A DNA stretch of 64,000 nucleotides from Progne subis subis (GCA_022316685.1 JAKJHU010000039.1:4464001-4528000); one strand, 5' to 3'; positions 22,016 through 36,030 are shown, numbered from the stretch's first letter. Program-made: numbers and translations. The notes: generated by a model from the sequence alone, not told the origin.

Positions 22016-24755
22016 TAAATCTACGTTTTTGTCTAGTGGGTACACGTGTGTTGCAACTAAATCCTGCCCTCCCTGCAAGCCAAAAATGCTAATTAAAGTG
22101 TAGCATTGCCTTTACTGTGGTTTATCTGTCTGTTGGAAATTGCCCACACAAAATTGCTCACCCATCACCACAAGCACAGGTAGCTTAGTACCATTTTTTG
22201 TTCTAACTTCATTTAGACTAACTTGTGTGGATTTAATGTGAACATACACAACTCCATCTGATTCTTGAGTGATTATTTATTATTAGACAGGGATAGAAGA
22301 GTTCCCATGTAAAGTGAAATCTCTTTTTACGAGTAAGGCAGATTTTTGCAGTGTTTAAGGCCAAAAAAGGACATTGCCTTTTTTTTTTTTTTTTTTTTTT
22401 GAGTTCAATGCACTTATTCTTAAACCAAACTCCATATCCTCTGAAAGAACTAGAGCACAGATGTATTTCAGATATGTAAAGTTTCAGCTCACAGGAGGAA
22501 AATGAAGCTTTTAGGCTGATGGGTTTTGAGGGGGTTTAGCAGATGTAGAAAATTGAAAGAGATAGCAGAGCAGTCCATTTCTTAGATGTGCTGAAGGTTT
22601 GTAAAATTTTCTGTCTGCATTCAACTGTCAGGAAAATAGAACTGACATGTGCTCCCATTTTAATGTGAATTTTGATTGACCAAGTTGTTTGTTGTACTTA
22701 ACTCTGGTGTCATATCTGTGTATAAAAAGGCTTTTGACTGATTATTATGCTGGTAGCATTGTGCTGTATCTCAGAAAAGAGCTTAGAAGATTGCAAAGAT
22801 CTGAGGATTATTCAGGACATACAAAAATCTTGTGTATCAAAAGAGTTTCCCCTTTAAAAAAGAAAGTAGACATTTGACAAGACAGCTTGATTATGTTTTA
22901 GTCCTTGGTGTGATTTGTGTCTTGAAAGATAGTAGCGCAGAAACAGTGTGTGAAAGCTAAATCTGAAGCAAGTTTTCAGAGTAATATCTGAGGATTTTTT
23001 GTTACTGTGGCTGTGGTAGAGTAGCATGGTTTTATAGAAAAGTAGAAATTCTCTCCCTCAGCAGCCTTAGCCACTTAGCTTTTTAAAATATATAATCTGC
23101 TCTTATCCTTCCTAAGTGTCAAAAATTCAGAAGAGAATACAGAGCAATTGTACCCTTTCCTTGGCTATAACATGGCCAGTACCATGAAATACCATCACTT
23201 GCTCCAGGATACAAGCCCGATGAGGAAGATCTGCCCAGGCCTGCGCAATTTTGTATCCTAAGAGAATTCCTTTCCTCAAATACTAGGAGTCAGCCAACAA
23301 TGTCCTGCGCTTTCTGGAAACACTTGTTCTGGTTTCCTCTCCCATGAGTAGCCAGTTGTGAGTGTCTCCTATATTGCTGGCTTTTACATTCAACCCATCG
23401 TTTTTCCAGAATGTGCTCATTTCCTCTTTGTAATTTGAATGAAGAATTTGCTAAAAGCATTTGCCACTGTTTTTCAGGTTTTCTCTCCTTTTCGATAAAT
23501 GAACAGCTCTGTGGAAAAAAAACCCAAAACAATTGAATTAAGGAGAATTTCAATTTCCTTGATTCAGTTTTTTATTTCCCTTTGGTTTGTTAATTTTGTT
23601 TTGTTTTATATCTATTGGCTTCTTAACTAAATCAAGCTATCTGCATTCTGGTTTACTAAGTAGGAATGACAGAGAAGGAAGGGATATGCACAGACCAAAA
23701 AAGGTCTCACCTACTAAGGCTGTAATTCACCTTTCTTGATTTATTTTACTACTTTAATTATCAGAATTCATATTCTTGATTTCTAGTTTTTGTAAATGAC
23801 AGTGGGAAGAAGCCACTGTAGTCTTCATTTAAGGTGTGAAAAATGTGCAGGAAATGTAACTGAACTATTTAGATGATTCTTCCAGTGAATTCATCCAGAA
23901 ATAACATAGACCAATGGCTATAGTACTCAATTTCTACAAGGGAACATGGATTTATTTACTGATTTTGCCATAGAAAAATGGTGTAATCTTTTAAAAATCA
24001 GCTCTTGGGTTCAGTTTCATCCTCTGGAAGACAGATATTTTGCCACGTTTTTGTTTGAAAATAGCAAATCAGAATGTCTACAGATGGTAATGTGCTGACA
24101 GACAGAGACAGTGTTCCTAGTCTGTTAATACTAAATCTGAGACACACCAGATAAAAGAGATGTTAGAGGCTGACACCTTTCTTTCATTATTATGAATGTT
24201 CATTCCCTGCAGGACAAACACATTTGTCACAAAAACCTCTACAAACTTGGAGAAACCAAGTTCCAATCCAGTCTTCAATTTTAACAAATGAAGTGAGAAA
24301 TATTTCTAAATTATAACAAAACCACTTTTTTGTTCCCACATAAAGATAATACTTGTGATTTTAGGGGGATTTTTTTTTTTTTTTTTTTTTTCTGTTTGAA
24401 GCTGAACACCACTTCTAGTGAGAAGAGGAAATCCAAGCAACTTTGAATTACATCAGTTCCCTGAACTTTCCAGAATTCCTTCCTGCCTCTTTGGTGTCCC
24501 CAGAACATGGGATATTCTGAAAGGTTGTCTTGCAAAATTGGGGAGAAACCATCTCATCTCCATTACATGCATTAAAAAAAAAAATTGTTTCAATATGTCC
24601 AATATTTCTTTGACTTTAACAGCTATATTTTCTGAAGACACTCTCAAACCTTTGCCAGCTCTGAATGATCCAGCTCATACGTGTTGACACTAGATGAAGG
24701 ATGATACTGCCAGGAGCTTCAGGAGCTGATGACATGGGGAGACCTTTTTTGCAAG
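22016..24755. other. AT-rich non-coding DNA with two poly(T) runs
   Basis: No gene or repeat family recognised. It contains uninterrupted T22 runs at 22379-22400 and 24370-24391. Neither has a clear reverse-strand AATAAA beside it, although a variant AATAAG lies 16 bases from the first. Confidence 0.55.
24751..24755. repeat. left target-site duplication GCAAG
   Basis: Identical to 25579-25583 on the other side of the LTR. The match extends to GCAAGTG only because the LTR itself starts with TG and the right flank happens to continue TG. Confidence 0.7.
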
Positions 24756-25578
24756 TGGTGTTACCAGATTTTAGGAAAAACTCTCAAAACACAAAGAGTC
24801 AGGTTTAGAGCAGAAACATTGTTTATTCTGCACAGGGTGCAAGGCGGAGATTTTCAACAAATTAAGCACACTAGGGAGTAAAAAGAAAAAGAATGTACAC
24901 GTTGAAATTTGCATAAACCCACCTACCTAATTCAGAGTTGCCATCCACCTAATGCAGAGTCATTTAGGTTTCACAACAGTAGCGGTGTGTAATTTTGTAT
25001 TTTAGTATCATACGGTCTGTTCTGTCTCACCCTCCCTGGGCTGGTGGTTTATGCTGGGTTGTGCCCAGTCATTGGGTTGTCGGTCTTCCCTGATACATAC
25101 CTCTTATTCCCCAATGTTCTCTGTCAATTCTCCCTGGTACCAGCCCCCGCCTGGACTGCCCCTTGGGAAATCCTCCATTATTTGAGGCTACACTGGTCTA
25201 TTTATATAAATCTCCTCACATTATCCTCCCCATTGGTTTGTGTTCTGTAAACCTCACCTTGTGTCCATCCCTGGTCTTCTCCCTGTTGGCCCCTTGACCC
25301 TAAACTCCACCCTGATTGTGTCCCGTAAAACCCACGATCCAGTCTTTGTTCCCCTCCTCACCCCTGCTCTGCGTTCGAGTTATGTTATAGTTTATGTTGC
25401 TTTTATGCTGTGCAGAACACAAGACTGTGTGCCAAGTAAGATATGATCTGCCTGAACAATTGCCAAGCAGGACTAAAAATATAAAAGCTTTCCATAAGCA
25501 TTAAGCAACACCTGCTTAACACACCATAGCATCTATTTGCATTCAAAAGATGGGTTAGAGGTGAGAATGATACCATCA
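24756..25578 (-). mobile_element. solo LTR of an endogenous retrovirus-like element (minus strand) with 5-bp target duplication
   Basis: Both ends can be set from the sequence. GCAAG occurs immediately left (24751-24755) and right (25579-25583), as a 5-bp target-site duplication. Between them the element begins TGGTGTTACC and ends GGTATCA-complementary (GATACCATCA), an imperfect inverted repeat with 7 of 10 matches and TG...CA ends. On the minus strand a TATA-type TTTATATAAAT (about 25201-25211) lies upstream and AATAAA (24822-24827) lies near the 3' end, followed by a U5-like GT-rich stretch. No gag, pol or env remains. The 823-bp length suits an LTR, and 5-bp duplications are usual for ERVL-type elements and occur in some ERV1. 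I cannot name the family. Confidence 0.75.
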
Positions 25579-25583
25579 GCAAG
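25579..25583. repeat. right target-site duplication GCAAG
   Basis: Second copy of the 5-bp duplication that brackets the solo LTR. Confidence 0.7.
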
Positions 25584-28500
25584 TGAGATCAAAGGAAGTT
25601 TTGTGGTTTAGAAATTGTACTCCCCAATTTAGTTCTCCCAAGGAGACGCTCTCAAACCAGATGCTTGCTCACTCCCCCCACCCCCTTCCCCTCCCCCTTC
25701 CTGCTCCGGGGATGGAGTTGAGAATTGGAGGCACATAAATATGAAAATCATTACCTGAGATAAGCACAATTTACTGGAAACTGCAATGAAACAAGAAAAT
25801 GACCAGTAACAGCAACAATACTAACAACAACAGATATAAGAAAAATAATCTATTTACAGAGAAAGCAAAACGCCAGATCATTTGTGTCCCCCCTCCTACC
25901 ATGAGAAATGAGAGAGCCCCCAATTCCTGCCCCTGGCAAGTGACATGAGACAGTACCAAAAAAACATCAGGTTCCCCTCATGCTCTGTAAAAAAATTAAC
26001 CCTGTCCTGGCCAAAACTAGAACAGGAAGGTACGGTGAATTGTGCTTAAAGATACCAGTGGGATGGAGCTGGGCAACAGGCTGTCCCTCCTGCCTTTTCA
26101 TTACTGTCCAAATTGATAAAGGAAGCAAAGGGAATGAGAGAAATGAGATTTTCCAGGCATAGGAAAAGGGATTTGAGATATGATAACCATGAGTCTAGTC
26201 AGGATTGGGGAATAAGGAGGATTATGAGTGAGAGGAGGTAGGAAGACATGTTTAGAACCAGGTAGCTACAGGTATAATTAATCAGATGAGGCAGGGGAGA
26301 CTCTGTCACAAGGTACTGTAAGCATACAGTGTCTTTCATTGTTAAAAGGCAATGATGGCATTTCAACAACATGTTATAGAATAATTATTTAGTTTGTGAG
26401 CTAAATTATTTATGTAAAGAAGCAGCAAAACACATGGCTGTGTTTCCCAAGGAACTCTTTTGCTTGTTTTAATGCTTTTCCTTATTTTTAATAACATCTC
26501 TTTTCTGGATTTCCATGGTAGTTATAAATTCATCTTGTTCCTTTATGTCTAATACACTCTCAGTACAAACAAAGTGCTTTGGAGAAGTTGCTTAATGAAT
26601 CTACACCTTACTGTTTGCCACATGTCCAGCAATTACACAATGTGTGTCTGTGATTCACAGATGTTGCTGGGGATAAGTAGTCTTTATGTTGGAAATTTTG
26701 TTTTTACAGGTGGCAGCATCACATCCATTGAGTGTCAATAGTGATTTTTCACTTACTGGATTTTTGTTTTCTCACAGTGCTGTGGCTTTTGATCTGATTG
26801 TGTCTAGATTAAATTCTAAGTCTTAGGAGATTTCAATTTATATTCATGTGATTTCTTTCTTGCCCTGTGTGTTTTCATCTGATGCATTAATAAAATTTTG
26901 TACCTTATTCATTAATTTCAATCCCTACTAGCAAAAGGGACATTGCAAGACCATTACAGCTCTTCTATTTGATAATTAGTACTGTTGCCAGTTTCTTTTA
27001 AAGAAAGACAATAGATCAGTAGATTCTGTCAGTGGTTCTACATAATTACTAATCATTATTAAAACAATTAGTTTTAAAATTAAATTTAAATAAAATTAAA
27101 ACAGTCAAACTTGCAATGAACCCTTACTGTATAAATTGACACTACGTTTGTGTGACACTATAAAAGGATGAAAATAAAAGGGAAAATGAGAACTGGAAGA
27201 GAAGAACAAAAAATTAATCTCAAGCAGTAAGAGACAGAAAGTGAAGGAAATAATGCAGAGAAAAAGGTGATGTTTAGTCATAACTGGCATTTTCACTAGA
27301 CTTAGAAAGAGAACTGTGAAAAGCAAAGCCCAAGGGACAGGCTGTTCAGTTTAAAACTTCAGGGATGGGAAGGAGTTTCATAGAGTAATCTTTTTGTAGC
27401 TATATACAAACAACTTTTCTTACACACTTGATACTGACACAGAAGTGGGACATTCAGAAAGCCAAAATGATTTTTTTTTTTTTTTAAATAACAATTGAAG
27501 CTGCTCTTGAAAAGCTTGATTTTCTAACACTACCATAATTGTCTCAAGTGCTGCTATCTTCAGCTCCTTCTCTACTGCTTTTTACGCTGAGTTAAGTACC
27601 ACAAAGACAGGAAGAATTCCCTCTGTTCTTGACTGAAATGCTACAAATGTCATATCAACACACTATTTCTGAACATTTGTGGAGTAGACAGTCTCCAAAC
27701 ACATTATCCATCCCTGGTGTAAATAAATACAATACAGATGAGTTTGTAGAACCTTGTTGCTTTTTATATCTTGCCTGATCTTTCAGAAAACTGGGATAGA
27801 GGGAAATGAATAAGAAACCAAGTACCCATTAACCACGGCTGCTAACTGAAAAATACTTCCTCAATACATGCAGGAGGCTGGATCCAGGTTGAAACGCCTC
27901 TGCTGGTTTAATGCTGGTGGCAAAGACTCATCCACAGGGGCCCTTTCTTCTCACAGAAAAATTTGTGAAGAGTGAAGTGTGCCAGGCGAATACATTGCAG
28001 AAGGACAAGAATCTGGAAATATTTAAGATCATTAATGTTTAGTAGGCAATTTAGAGGGGAAAAAAACAGTGATGTAAATGGAGGGATGATAGGAAAACCA
28101 AAAGGAAACAAATAATTGATGGAAAATCAAGAACTAGAAGAATTTATGAAGGTAAAAAATAAAATTATATATAGAGTGGAGGAGATTTGAGACTCCATTG
28201 TAAGGAGACATTATTACTCTTGGGGACCCTCTTAGTATACTGTCAAAATGGTTTTTACCCTAATAATTGTCATAAGCAGGGAAACTTAAAGGAAGTTTGG
28301 CATTTTGTGGACCCTGTCAAAGAGGCTTGGGAATCTGTAGTAGATTTTCAGGGTAAAGGAAAAATGAATTGATTTTTTTAATGCTGTTGCACTGTCATGG
28401 AAATCTATGTAATGATTACCTTCCTCAGCAACCGAAATCTCATAACTGGGGAAAAAAAAAAAAAAAGGCAAATCAAGATGAAATATATATTTGCATATTA

Positions 28501-31500
28501 TTATATCTGCAAATCAAACTGAGTATTTATGCAATTCTATTTATTATATTTTACCCAAATACAGTGTATCTACAATAGCTTGTAACTTAGGTGAGAAAAG
28601 CCCTTGGAAAGGGCATTGCTGAAAGGCAGAAAATAGAAGCAATTGCTGTAAGAGAACAGAACTACAAATGTTTTTATCTACCCAGTCTTAAACATCAGTC
28701 TTCATGATTTTTGTTTTAATTCAGTGTTAGTGGCTTTAATTTTTTATAAAATTATTCCAGTGTTGTTTTAATCAATAATAGTATCAATGTGTATAACCAA
28801 AGAATATAATTAATAGCTAATAATTTGGATCAAAAAGGCTTTGTTTGTTTCATGAAATGATGCTCAGATCCTCATGCAGTGGATCCGCCAGGACATTCGA
28901 TATTGTCAAATTGAACTTGGTGAGCGTCAGCCCAACAGCTCTCAAGCAGGCACGGGAAAGGCAAGAAACACTCTTCTTTCAAAATAGTGCACAAGTACTC
29001 TAACAATGCAGCTGCAGAGAAAGAAGGCTTCAAATCACACCCAAAGCCAATCCATGCTGAGTTTCAGCAGAGAAAAGCTACTGTGAAGAGAGCTTGTACA
29101 AAAGAGAAAGTGATCTTGTTATTAAATCTAATTTCTAATAAAGATGGATTCGAAGCCTTGCATCTAAACAACCTTTGGTTCTAGAAATCAAATCCACCAT
29201 TTGGAATTCTCTCAGATCAAATGATAAATGTAACAGTTGCATTAATCTTTACTTCTCCAGAATAGGTATGAAGCCTCAGGGAAGGAAAAAATTTAAAGGC
29301 AAGGAGGAGGAAGGAAGAAAGAATTTATGTAGGCCAGAGAATGCTCACCAATTCTTAAAAAAAAAGGACTATACTTTTTATTATTTAACTTCCAATATTA
29401 GTTTTTGACTCCAGATATACCAATGTTTTCTGATTTTAGATGCGCTACTCTTGATTATTAGAATTCAGAGGATTTTCGTCCCACAAAGATAATATGCCAC
29501 CAATTACAGACCACAAAGTGTTAATTGAGCACAAATTTACCATTAAAGATCTTGCAGCATTGTAAGGATGCATTACCTTGGAATATATGGTATTTTGGAA
29601 CACAATAATCTGACACTAAAACAATGTAATCAAGTATGCAAGTTGCCAATAACATTATGAGCCTTTTTCCACATCTTAAGCCTTGTCTAGATGTGTTGCC
29701 AAGATATCTAATATATGTGTTTCATTTTGCCAGTTAATGAAAAATGTAGAATTCAGAAGTCTTGTTTTCAGGAGGAGTACTGACTATCCGGCTACTCTTA
29801 CCCACCCTTTCCTATTCAGTCCAGAATTCTTACATAAAAGCATGAGAGAGATTTAATTGCAGGATTCTTTCAAAGACATTTTTAGTTGCTTAATTTCTGT
29901 GCAAGACTGGGGTGCTAAACAGAGGTGCTTGCTCACAGCCCTGATTTAGTAGCATAATCTCTGGAGAGGGCTTGGTTGATGATGTTCTTTTGCTTGCTCG
30001 TTGCTTTCCGTTTCCTAGTGGTATGTCTTCTCCCTGATCAGTATGCTGCTTGTTTGTCTTGTCCCTTAAGGCATTGGTTAGGGTGCTTGGACACTGGGAT
30101 TCTGCTTCTTAGTGAAGGGCTGAGCACTCAAAATCTGAGTACTGCAGCCCCAGCAGAAATGAATGTACAGGTTATCGTGAACTGATCCTTCTCTACTCAT
30201 CCTTCCTGCCCAGAGGGAAGTGTGAACATCTGCCCTATTAGCAGGGTGCCTGAGTATTTTATGAGGTCTGGCTTCATCACTATGATTGAAAAAACATTCT
30301 CTAGTGGCTGTGAATTCTATCCACTCAATAGAAGTAACACATTGTTAAAATATTTTTCTACTATATCAAAATGGAGTTGAATTGGTAACAACCAATATGT
30401 TAAACCCGATCTTCTATATGATGCAATAAAGACTGCAACTTGTTAGAAGAAAATGATCATTTGCAACGTGGACAGCTGACCAGTTGAACTGGTCTAGACT
30501 GCCTTTGTCTATCAGATATGATTTAGGTACTGCAGAGTCCTCGTATCCATAACTGGGTTATAAATCTAGTGTATGGGGTGACAAAAGTAACAAACTGTCT
30601 TCATACAATATACGTGCACCACACAGCAGGTAAAAATTAATATAAAAAGAGAACTTAAAAGATCAGCTTCTATTTAATAGTGAGTTAAGTACTAAGGATT
30701 AAAAAAAAAAAAAAAAAAGGTATTTTACACATGAGAACTCCCAGTCTTTGATAATACCTATTGTTTCTTGGTCTACAGCAACTAGGATATAAAACATGCC
30801 TTTCAGGTATGGCTGGTATGAAAAGTAAAGTCACAATAACAGGGGCTAGAATAGTTTAGTATTAAATGTTACTACGAATGTGCAGCTGGATTTTTTCCAC
30901 ATTGGCTTGACTTCCAAGGGAAATTAGGTCTATGGGATAGCATTTTATCTGTCTCGGTATCTGCCAATCTGTCATTCTGTGTCTCCTTGAATGTACCAGC
31001 TACTTTAAAACAAGCTTCTGGACAGAGGTGTAGAGGGCTCAGTAATATTAAATTCCTCCGAGCTGCAAGAAAATAGGCCACTGAGAAGAGGAGGAACAGT
31101 CAAATTGGCATTGTACCATTGGGGACACCACATAGACTGGAGCGAGATGAAGGCCGAATGTACATCTTACCAAATGTGCATAACATGTCTTGTTTTGAAT
31201 CCATTCCTGTGAGTACTGCATTGCCTTTGACACAAAAGCTCTGCTCTGTTCTGTGCTATGTGCTCAGGCTCCCTAAGGGAATTGCCAGCAAGGGCTCAAG
31301 ACATTGTGTTTACTGATGAATGCTCCTTGCTGCCTAGTGCAGCACAGAGATTTCCTGAAATATGGCATTGCATTACCAGGAGATGTGTCAATTGAAAGAC
31401 AGCGCACAGAAATCTGAAAATGTCTTCAGAAGGTGCCCTGACAGATTTAGCAGAAGAGATCTGTGAAAGCTGAAGACAGGTTTGGGGTTTTTGCAGGTGG

Positions 31501-34500
31501 TGGTACTTTCCTCATCAGTTGTATCCTCCTCACCTCTAATTAAGAAGTGAAATCTAATAATGACTGTAATATAGTATTTGGGAGAAACTCAGAAGTTTGA
31601 TATTCTGGCTGTAAGCCAGAACACATTTAAATAGTGTCTCTGGTGAAACACTCAGTTCCTAACAGCTCAGAGTGTAGCAGTATTTCAGTTCTGGCATTTG
31701 TTTTTCTCCATTCATGACACTGATTTACAAGCAGTGCTTCTTGTCACTGTTTCATAGCTGTTCATTTGGTTACAGGGAAGAACCTTTAGCTCAAATACAT
31801 AGCTGGTCTCCCTCAAAGTAGGGAGATAGAGGGCACTCTAGATATAAAACTAGTGATTATTTTATTTGGTCCCTGTTGTCTGAATAGCACTGTGATGAAG
31901 GTGCATGTACCCAGGCATCGGCACCCAATGAAAATAACTTTGTAATATTTTTTCAGGTTTTTCACTTCCTTTTTAGATTCTTTGCCTTAATTTTTCCCTT
32001 GCTTTATTTTTAATCACTAATTAACTACTATTTAATTTGTCCACAGTCTAAAATTAGGATGGCTTCACCTAACCAAATTTGCTGGAATATCGCATTAAGT
32101 GTAAAGTGAAGTCATCAAGTTTTCTATCAAGAATAGGGCACTTGTGCCCATCTGTATTGATGGAAATTTATCTCATGTGTGTGGATTTTCTTTGTTCATA
32201 GCAGTATATCCATTCTATCAAATCTGACATATAGTCCCAGTGTAAGACATTTAAATTAATCTGCCATAACACAAAAGTATACTACTATTTTAAAATCATA
32301 GTAGTATTCCTTTTTCACATTTATCTCACTCTATCATTGCTGCAAATATAATGGGTTGCTATGTTCATCATACTTTATGAATTAATATCCATTCTCTTAG
32401 CTTTGGACTTCTGTAAAAACTCTATACTTTACCTCTTCTCATATACTTTCTTAACAATCAGAAATAATGCAAAACTTTTCCCAGGGGCTGACAATACTTA
32501 GCAGAATTTGCAGCTCATTTTACATCTCTTTAATGATCCCTCCCAATGAAAAATATTCTCTTTCCTTGTCAATTTTAAAGTTAACCCAAATAAAATATAC
32601 AATGTTCCCCACTGATCTGCTGGCCAGTGTTGCTCTCTGAATAATAAATATTACCAGTGCCAATGGTACTCTTATGATGAATTACACTAGCATATTAATA
32701 TGAATACATTAATCCAGAAAGCTGCTCATCACCCAAGGAAATCAGAATATCTACAGAACTTGTGGTGACAAATTATGTACTTGGCACGAGCAGGGCTCAC
32801 CTGAAATGCATTAGGAATGAAGACAAAATGCTCATTATCAGATCGTTTGTTCTCATTTATATGAAAGAGAATCCCACTTGACTTTTGCAAACAAAAGCAG
32901 AATTTCATCTTAGGGAAGTGATCATATTTCACTGTTACAAACATCCTTTTCTCTTTTTTGTTTATTCCCCGTGGTGGGATACAAATGGACTTGTTTAATT
33001 TTCCTTGCCCCACATTTTGCCACAGATATTTTGTCCTTGCTATAGTGTTAGCATGTATTTCACTTGTATGGCCTTTGTTCCATCCTGGAAATTGAAGCAT
33101 TTCAGAACATAGGTTTAAATACTGAGTTAATGCAAAGCACATCAATTAATCTTTCATTCTTTGTTTAAATTAAAACCTCTGCCCCATCAATCCTGTGTGA
33201 TTCTAGATGAAGAGTCCAGCGGTGCTGTTTCTGTATCTATACTACTGTCAGTCCTATTTCGCTTAAACTAGAAAAGTCTTATCCCTACTATTTATTTTAT
33301 AACACATAATTGAGCATATACCTATCACTAACCTTAAACTGTTTAGCACCACTATTTGTATTGATACAGACAGGATAGAATATAGATAAATATAAGCTGA
33401 AAAATGTGTTGGAGAAACAGGATAGATGAGTTTGCACTGAGCTACTTCTTTTCTTTGAACAATTAGTTCAAATGCGGCTGGTTTGTCTAGTCTATGCTGC
33501 AGTGATCACTCTGTCCTAAACCCTTAGGACTAAGCCTGTGGAATAAATATTACCAGCTTGATTCTCTTCCTAAGGTAAACAAAAAAAGATCTATTCCAGT
33601 ACAGATATACTTACAGTCATATTTAAATTGTCCACCTGTGTTTTAATTCAGTAATACTACATCTTTTCCAGCATTAGAGTTAATAAAAAAATGAAAGCAT
33701 GGCCAAATTTCATTGACTGTTAAAGAAAAAGTAAGTTTCTCACTTGTTTGCACAGCCACCTGGTTTGCCAATGAAATTATAGAAATCTGGCAGGAAAATT
33801 AGCTAAAATATCCTTGGTTTTGTTTCAAAACTGATATAAATGTTATATGTTTGTGACTTACTTAACAAAAAATGGACTGATGGAAATATGTAAATAGGGG
33901 CTCTGAATATTGTTGTGTTGTGGAAAAAATATAGATGAAACAGAGCAAGACAGCTTACAATACTAGAGGAATATTGCATGTAAATATGTACACTGCATTA
34001 AACCAATGTCTTAGAACTTTGTTCTTCAAGGGAAAGAGATGTTAAAAGAAAGTGCATAGTGAAGGCTCATTAAGCTAGAAAAGACATTGTAGGGATTTTT
34101 GAGTAATTCAGTTATTTTCAATGGTAAACACTTCATTCTATACATTTTGTTCAAGATGACAGTAGCCAGGGTCATCTACTGCCTGAAAGGAGTTGCACTT
34201 CAGATCAGGTTTCTGCTTTACGGTTTGCATTGTGAGTGCCTTGGACTGATTATCAAAACCCCAGATATGAAGTTTCTACTGACTTCTACTTAAGGAAGTT
34301 AGATAACCAGCCATTCAGTAAAGCTTTTATGGGAACCAGCTTTGAGCAGGTGATGTGGGAATGTCTGGGGAGAGTCTCCAGGCTGGCCAGGGTGAGATCC
34401 TGTTTGGCTCAACAAGGAAGGATTTTTGTGTGACTCCTACTTTGCAAACTCCTCTGAGCTGTATAGAGAAAGTCCAGCCTCAGCTATACCATTTTAAAGG

Positions 34501-34872
34501 GCTTTCGGCTCGATCATCTCCCAAGTGATGGCATGGTTAGCAAGGTAAGTGTGTCATGATTTAAAACAGCACTAAATAATATGCCTCAAATATTATTTAG
34601 TATGAAATTCAGTGGCTCCATCCAAAACATCCTAACCTGCTCCATGCTTAAGATCATCAATCAATGTTTTAGAGTTTACCATTTTCATCTGTTTCACAGT
34701 TTAGATATGAGCTTTATCTCCAGGAAATAACACTAGAAACAATTCTTCTCCTATTTCCTCCAGCCCAAACTAGTAAAGGTTATAAAGGAACTCAGGAAAA
34801 CAGAAAGGGAGAAGAATTCACAACCCCCATAGAATGAACAGCACTAGGAAAATACCTTTATTTTTCTGTTTC
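25584..34872. other. AT-rich non-coding DNA, no gene recognised
   Basis: More than 9 kb with no recognisable exon, RNA gene or repeat family. Small items: an A18 run (30701-30718), a 10-bp inverted repeat ATACTACTAT/ATAGTAGTAT with 9-base spacer (32279-32307), and a 17-bp palindrome GACCAGTT-G-AACTGGTC (30478-30494). The longest frame (minus strand, 32729-33145, 138 codons) has no family signature. Confidence 0.5.
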
Positions 34873-35677
34873 TGTTAATTTTCAACATTGCCTGCATAAG
34901 CTGAGAAAGCTGAGGTCAGAGAACCAGTAGCCCCAGCAGCCCATAGACATCCACAATGGAACAGATATCCACATGCAGCCCACGGAGGAGCAGGTGGATG
35001 TACCCAAAGGAGGCTGTGACCCTGTGCTTTACCAGGCTCCTGGCAGGTTGTGTGGTCCCATGTAGAGGAGCCCATGCTGGAGCAGGTTTGCTGGCAGGAC
35101 CTGTGACCCTGTGGGGGACTATACAATCTGTTCCTGAAGGACTGAACCACATCAAAGGTTTCCAAGTGAAGCAGTTTGTAAAGAACTGTAGTCCATGGGA
35201 AGTACTCACATTGGAGAAGTTCATGGAAGACTGTTTCCTGTGGGAGAGACACCATACTGGAGAAGAGGAAGAGTGTGAAGAGTCCTCCCCTTCTGGAGGA
35301 AACAGCAGCAGACAATGTGTGATGAACTGACCATAAACTCCATTCCTATCCTGTTTGTCTGGGTGGGGAGAAGGTAGAGAACATGGAAAAAAATTAAAGC
35401 CTGGGAAGAAGGGAGGGGTGGGAGGAAAGTGTTTAAAAGTTTTGGGTTTATCTCTCATTATCCTACTCTGGTTTGATTGGTAATAAATTAAATTAATCTG
35501 CCCGAGTTGAGTCTTCTCTACCTGTAAAATCAACTGATGAGTCTTCTCTCCATACACTTAGGAGGGAGAGAACTGCTGAGCCTTTCATTATATTTCCTCT
35601 CCCCTGCGCAGCTGAGGAGGGGAGTGATAGAGCAGCTTTGGAGAGCACCTGGAGTCCAGACAGGGTCAACCCACTGT
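34873..35677 (+). mobile_element. avian LTR-type interspersed repeat (plus strand)
   Basis: I recognise this as a repeat family common in birds. It has a stretch of short degenerate units around 'catgggaag' and 'ctggagcag/ctggagaag' (34975-35270), then a G-rich 'gaagaagggaggggtgggagg' part. Next comes the AT-rich 'tctcattatcctactctg' and 'gattggtaataaatta' block with AATAAA (35482-35487), then 'ccgagttgagtcttct'. It closes with 'cctctcccctgcgcagctg' and 'agacagggtcaacccac'. That order matches an LTR whose terminus in better copies ends CCACCACA. A possible 5-bp duplication GTTTC (34868-34872 and 35678-35682) gives the limits used here, but the 3' terminus has lost the expected CA and the 5' end is uncertain by tens of bases. 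Long frames on both strands here are by-products of the repeat. Confidence 0.7.
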
Positions 35678-35969
35678 GTTTCTTTTGCCAGCTTGTCCCC
35701 AGTGGCAAAACAAACGTTTTCTGCAATGCAGCTCTTTCTAGCATTTATTTGCTATCACTGCTGAAAAGTGTTGTGTTGTTTTGGAGAGCCCAGGCTGCTT
35801 GACTGGTTAGAATAACCATGGCTACGAGAAAATATTAAGTGCTAATAAGCCTAACTGTAGGTCTCTGCTTAAGATCTGCTGTCAGCTGGCACCTTTGAGA
35901 AGCATTTCAGAGCTTAAATGGCAGGGAAGATATTTTGCAATCAGATGAAAAGAATTTCAAAATTGCTGA

Positions 35970-36030
35970 TGTTGGAAGGGAGGTGGCCTAGATTAACCCC
36001 ACTGCTCAAACTAGCGCCTGCTAGAGCCAT
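35970..36030 (-). mobile_element. eroded CR1 LINE 3' end
   Basis: The 'gttggaagggaggtggccta' stretch and the following 'ttaaccccactgctcaaa' and 'gctagagcc' parallel the minus-strand 3' region of CR1, as in 'ttggaaggg...cccctgctcaaag...ctagagc'. The terminal octamers are no longer recognisable. This is a short, diverged fragment. Confidence 0.5.

Noticed and set aside
30478..30494. 17-bp palindrome GACCAGTT-G-AACTGGTC
   Set aside because: Eight-base arms are not rare in 64 kb, and no supporting context was found.
32279..32307. 10-bp inverted repeat with 9-base spacer
   Set aside because: Short arms with low-complexity content are expected by chance in AT-rich DNA of this length.
34875..35557. 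146- and 213-codon minus-strand frames
   Set aside because: They lie opposite a plus-strand LTR-type repeat. The translation has no domain features and follows the repeat's boundaries.
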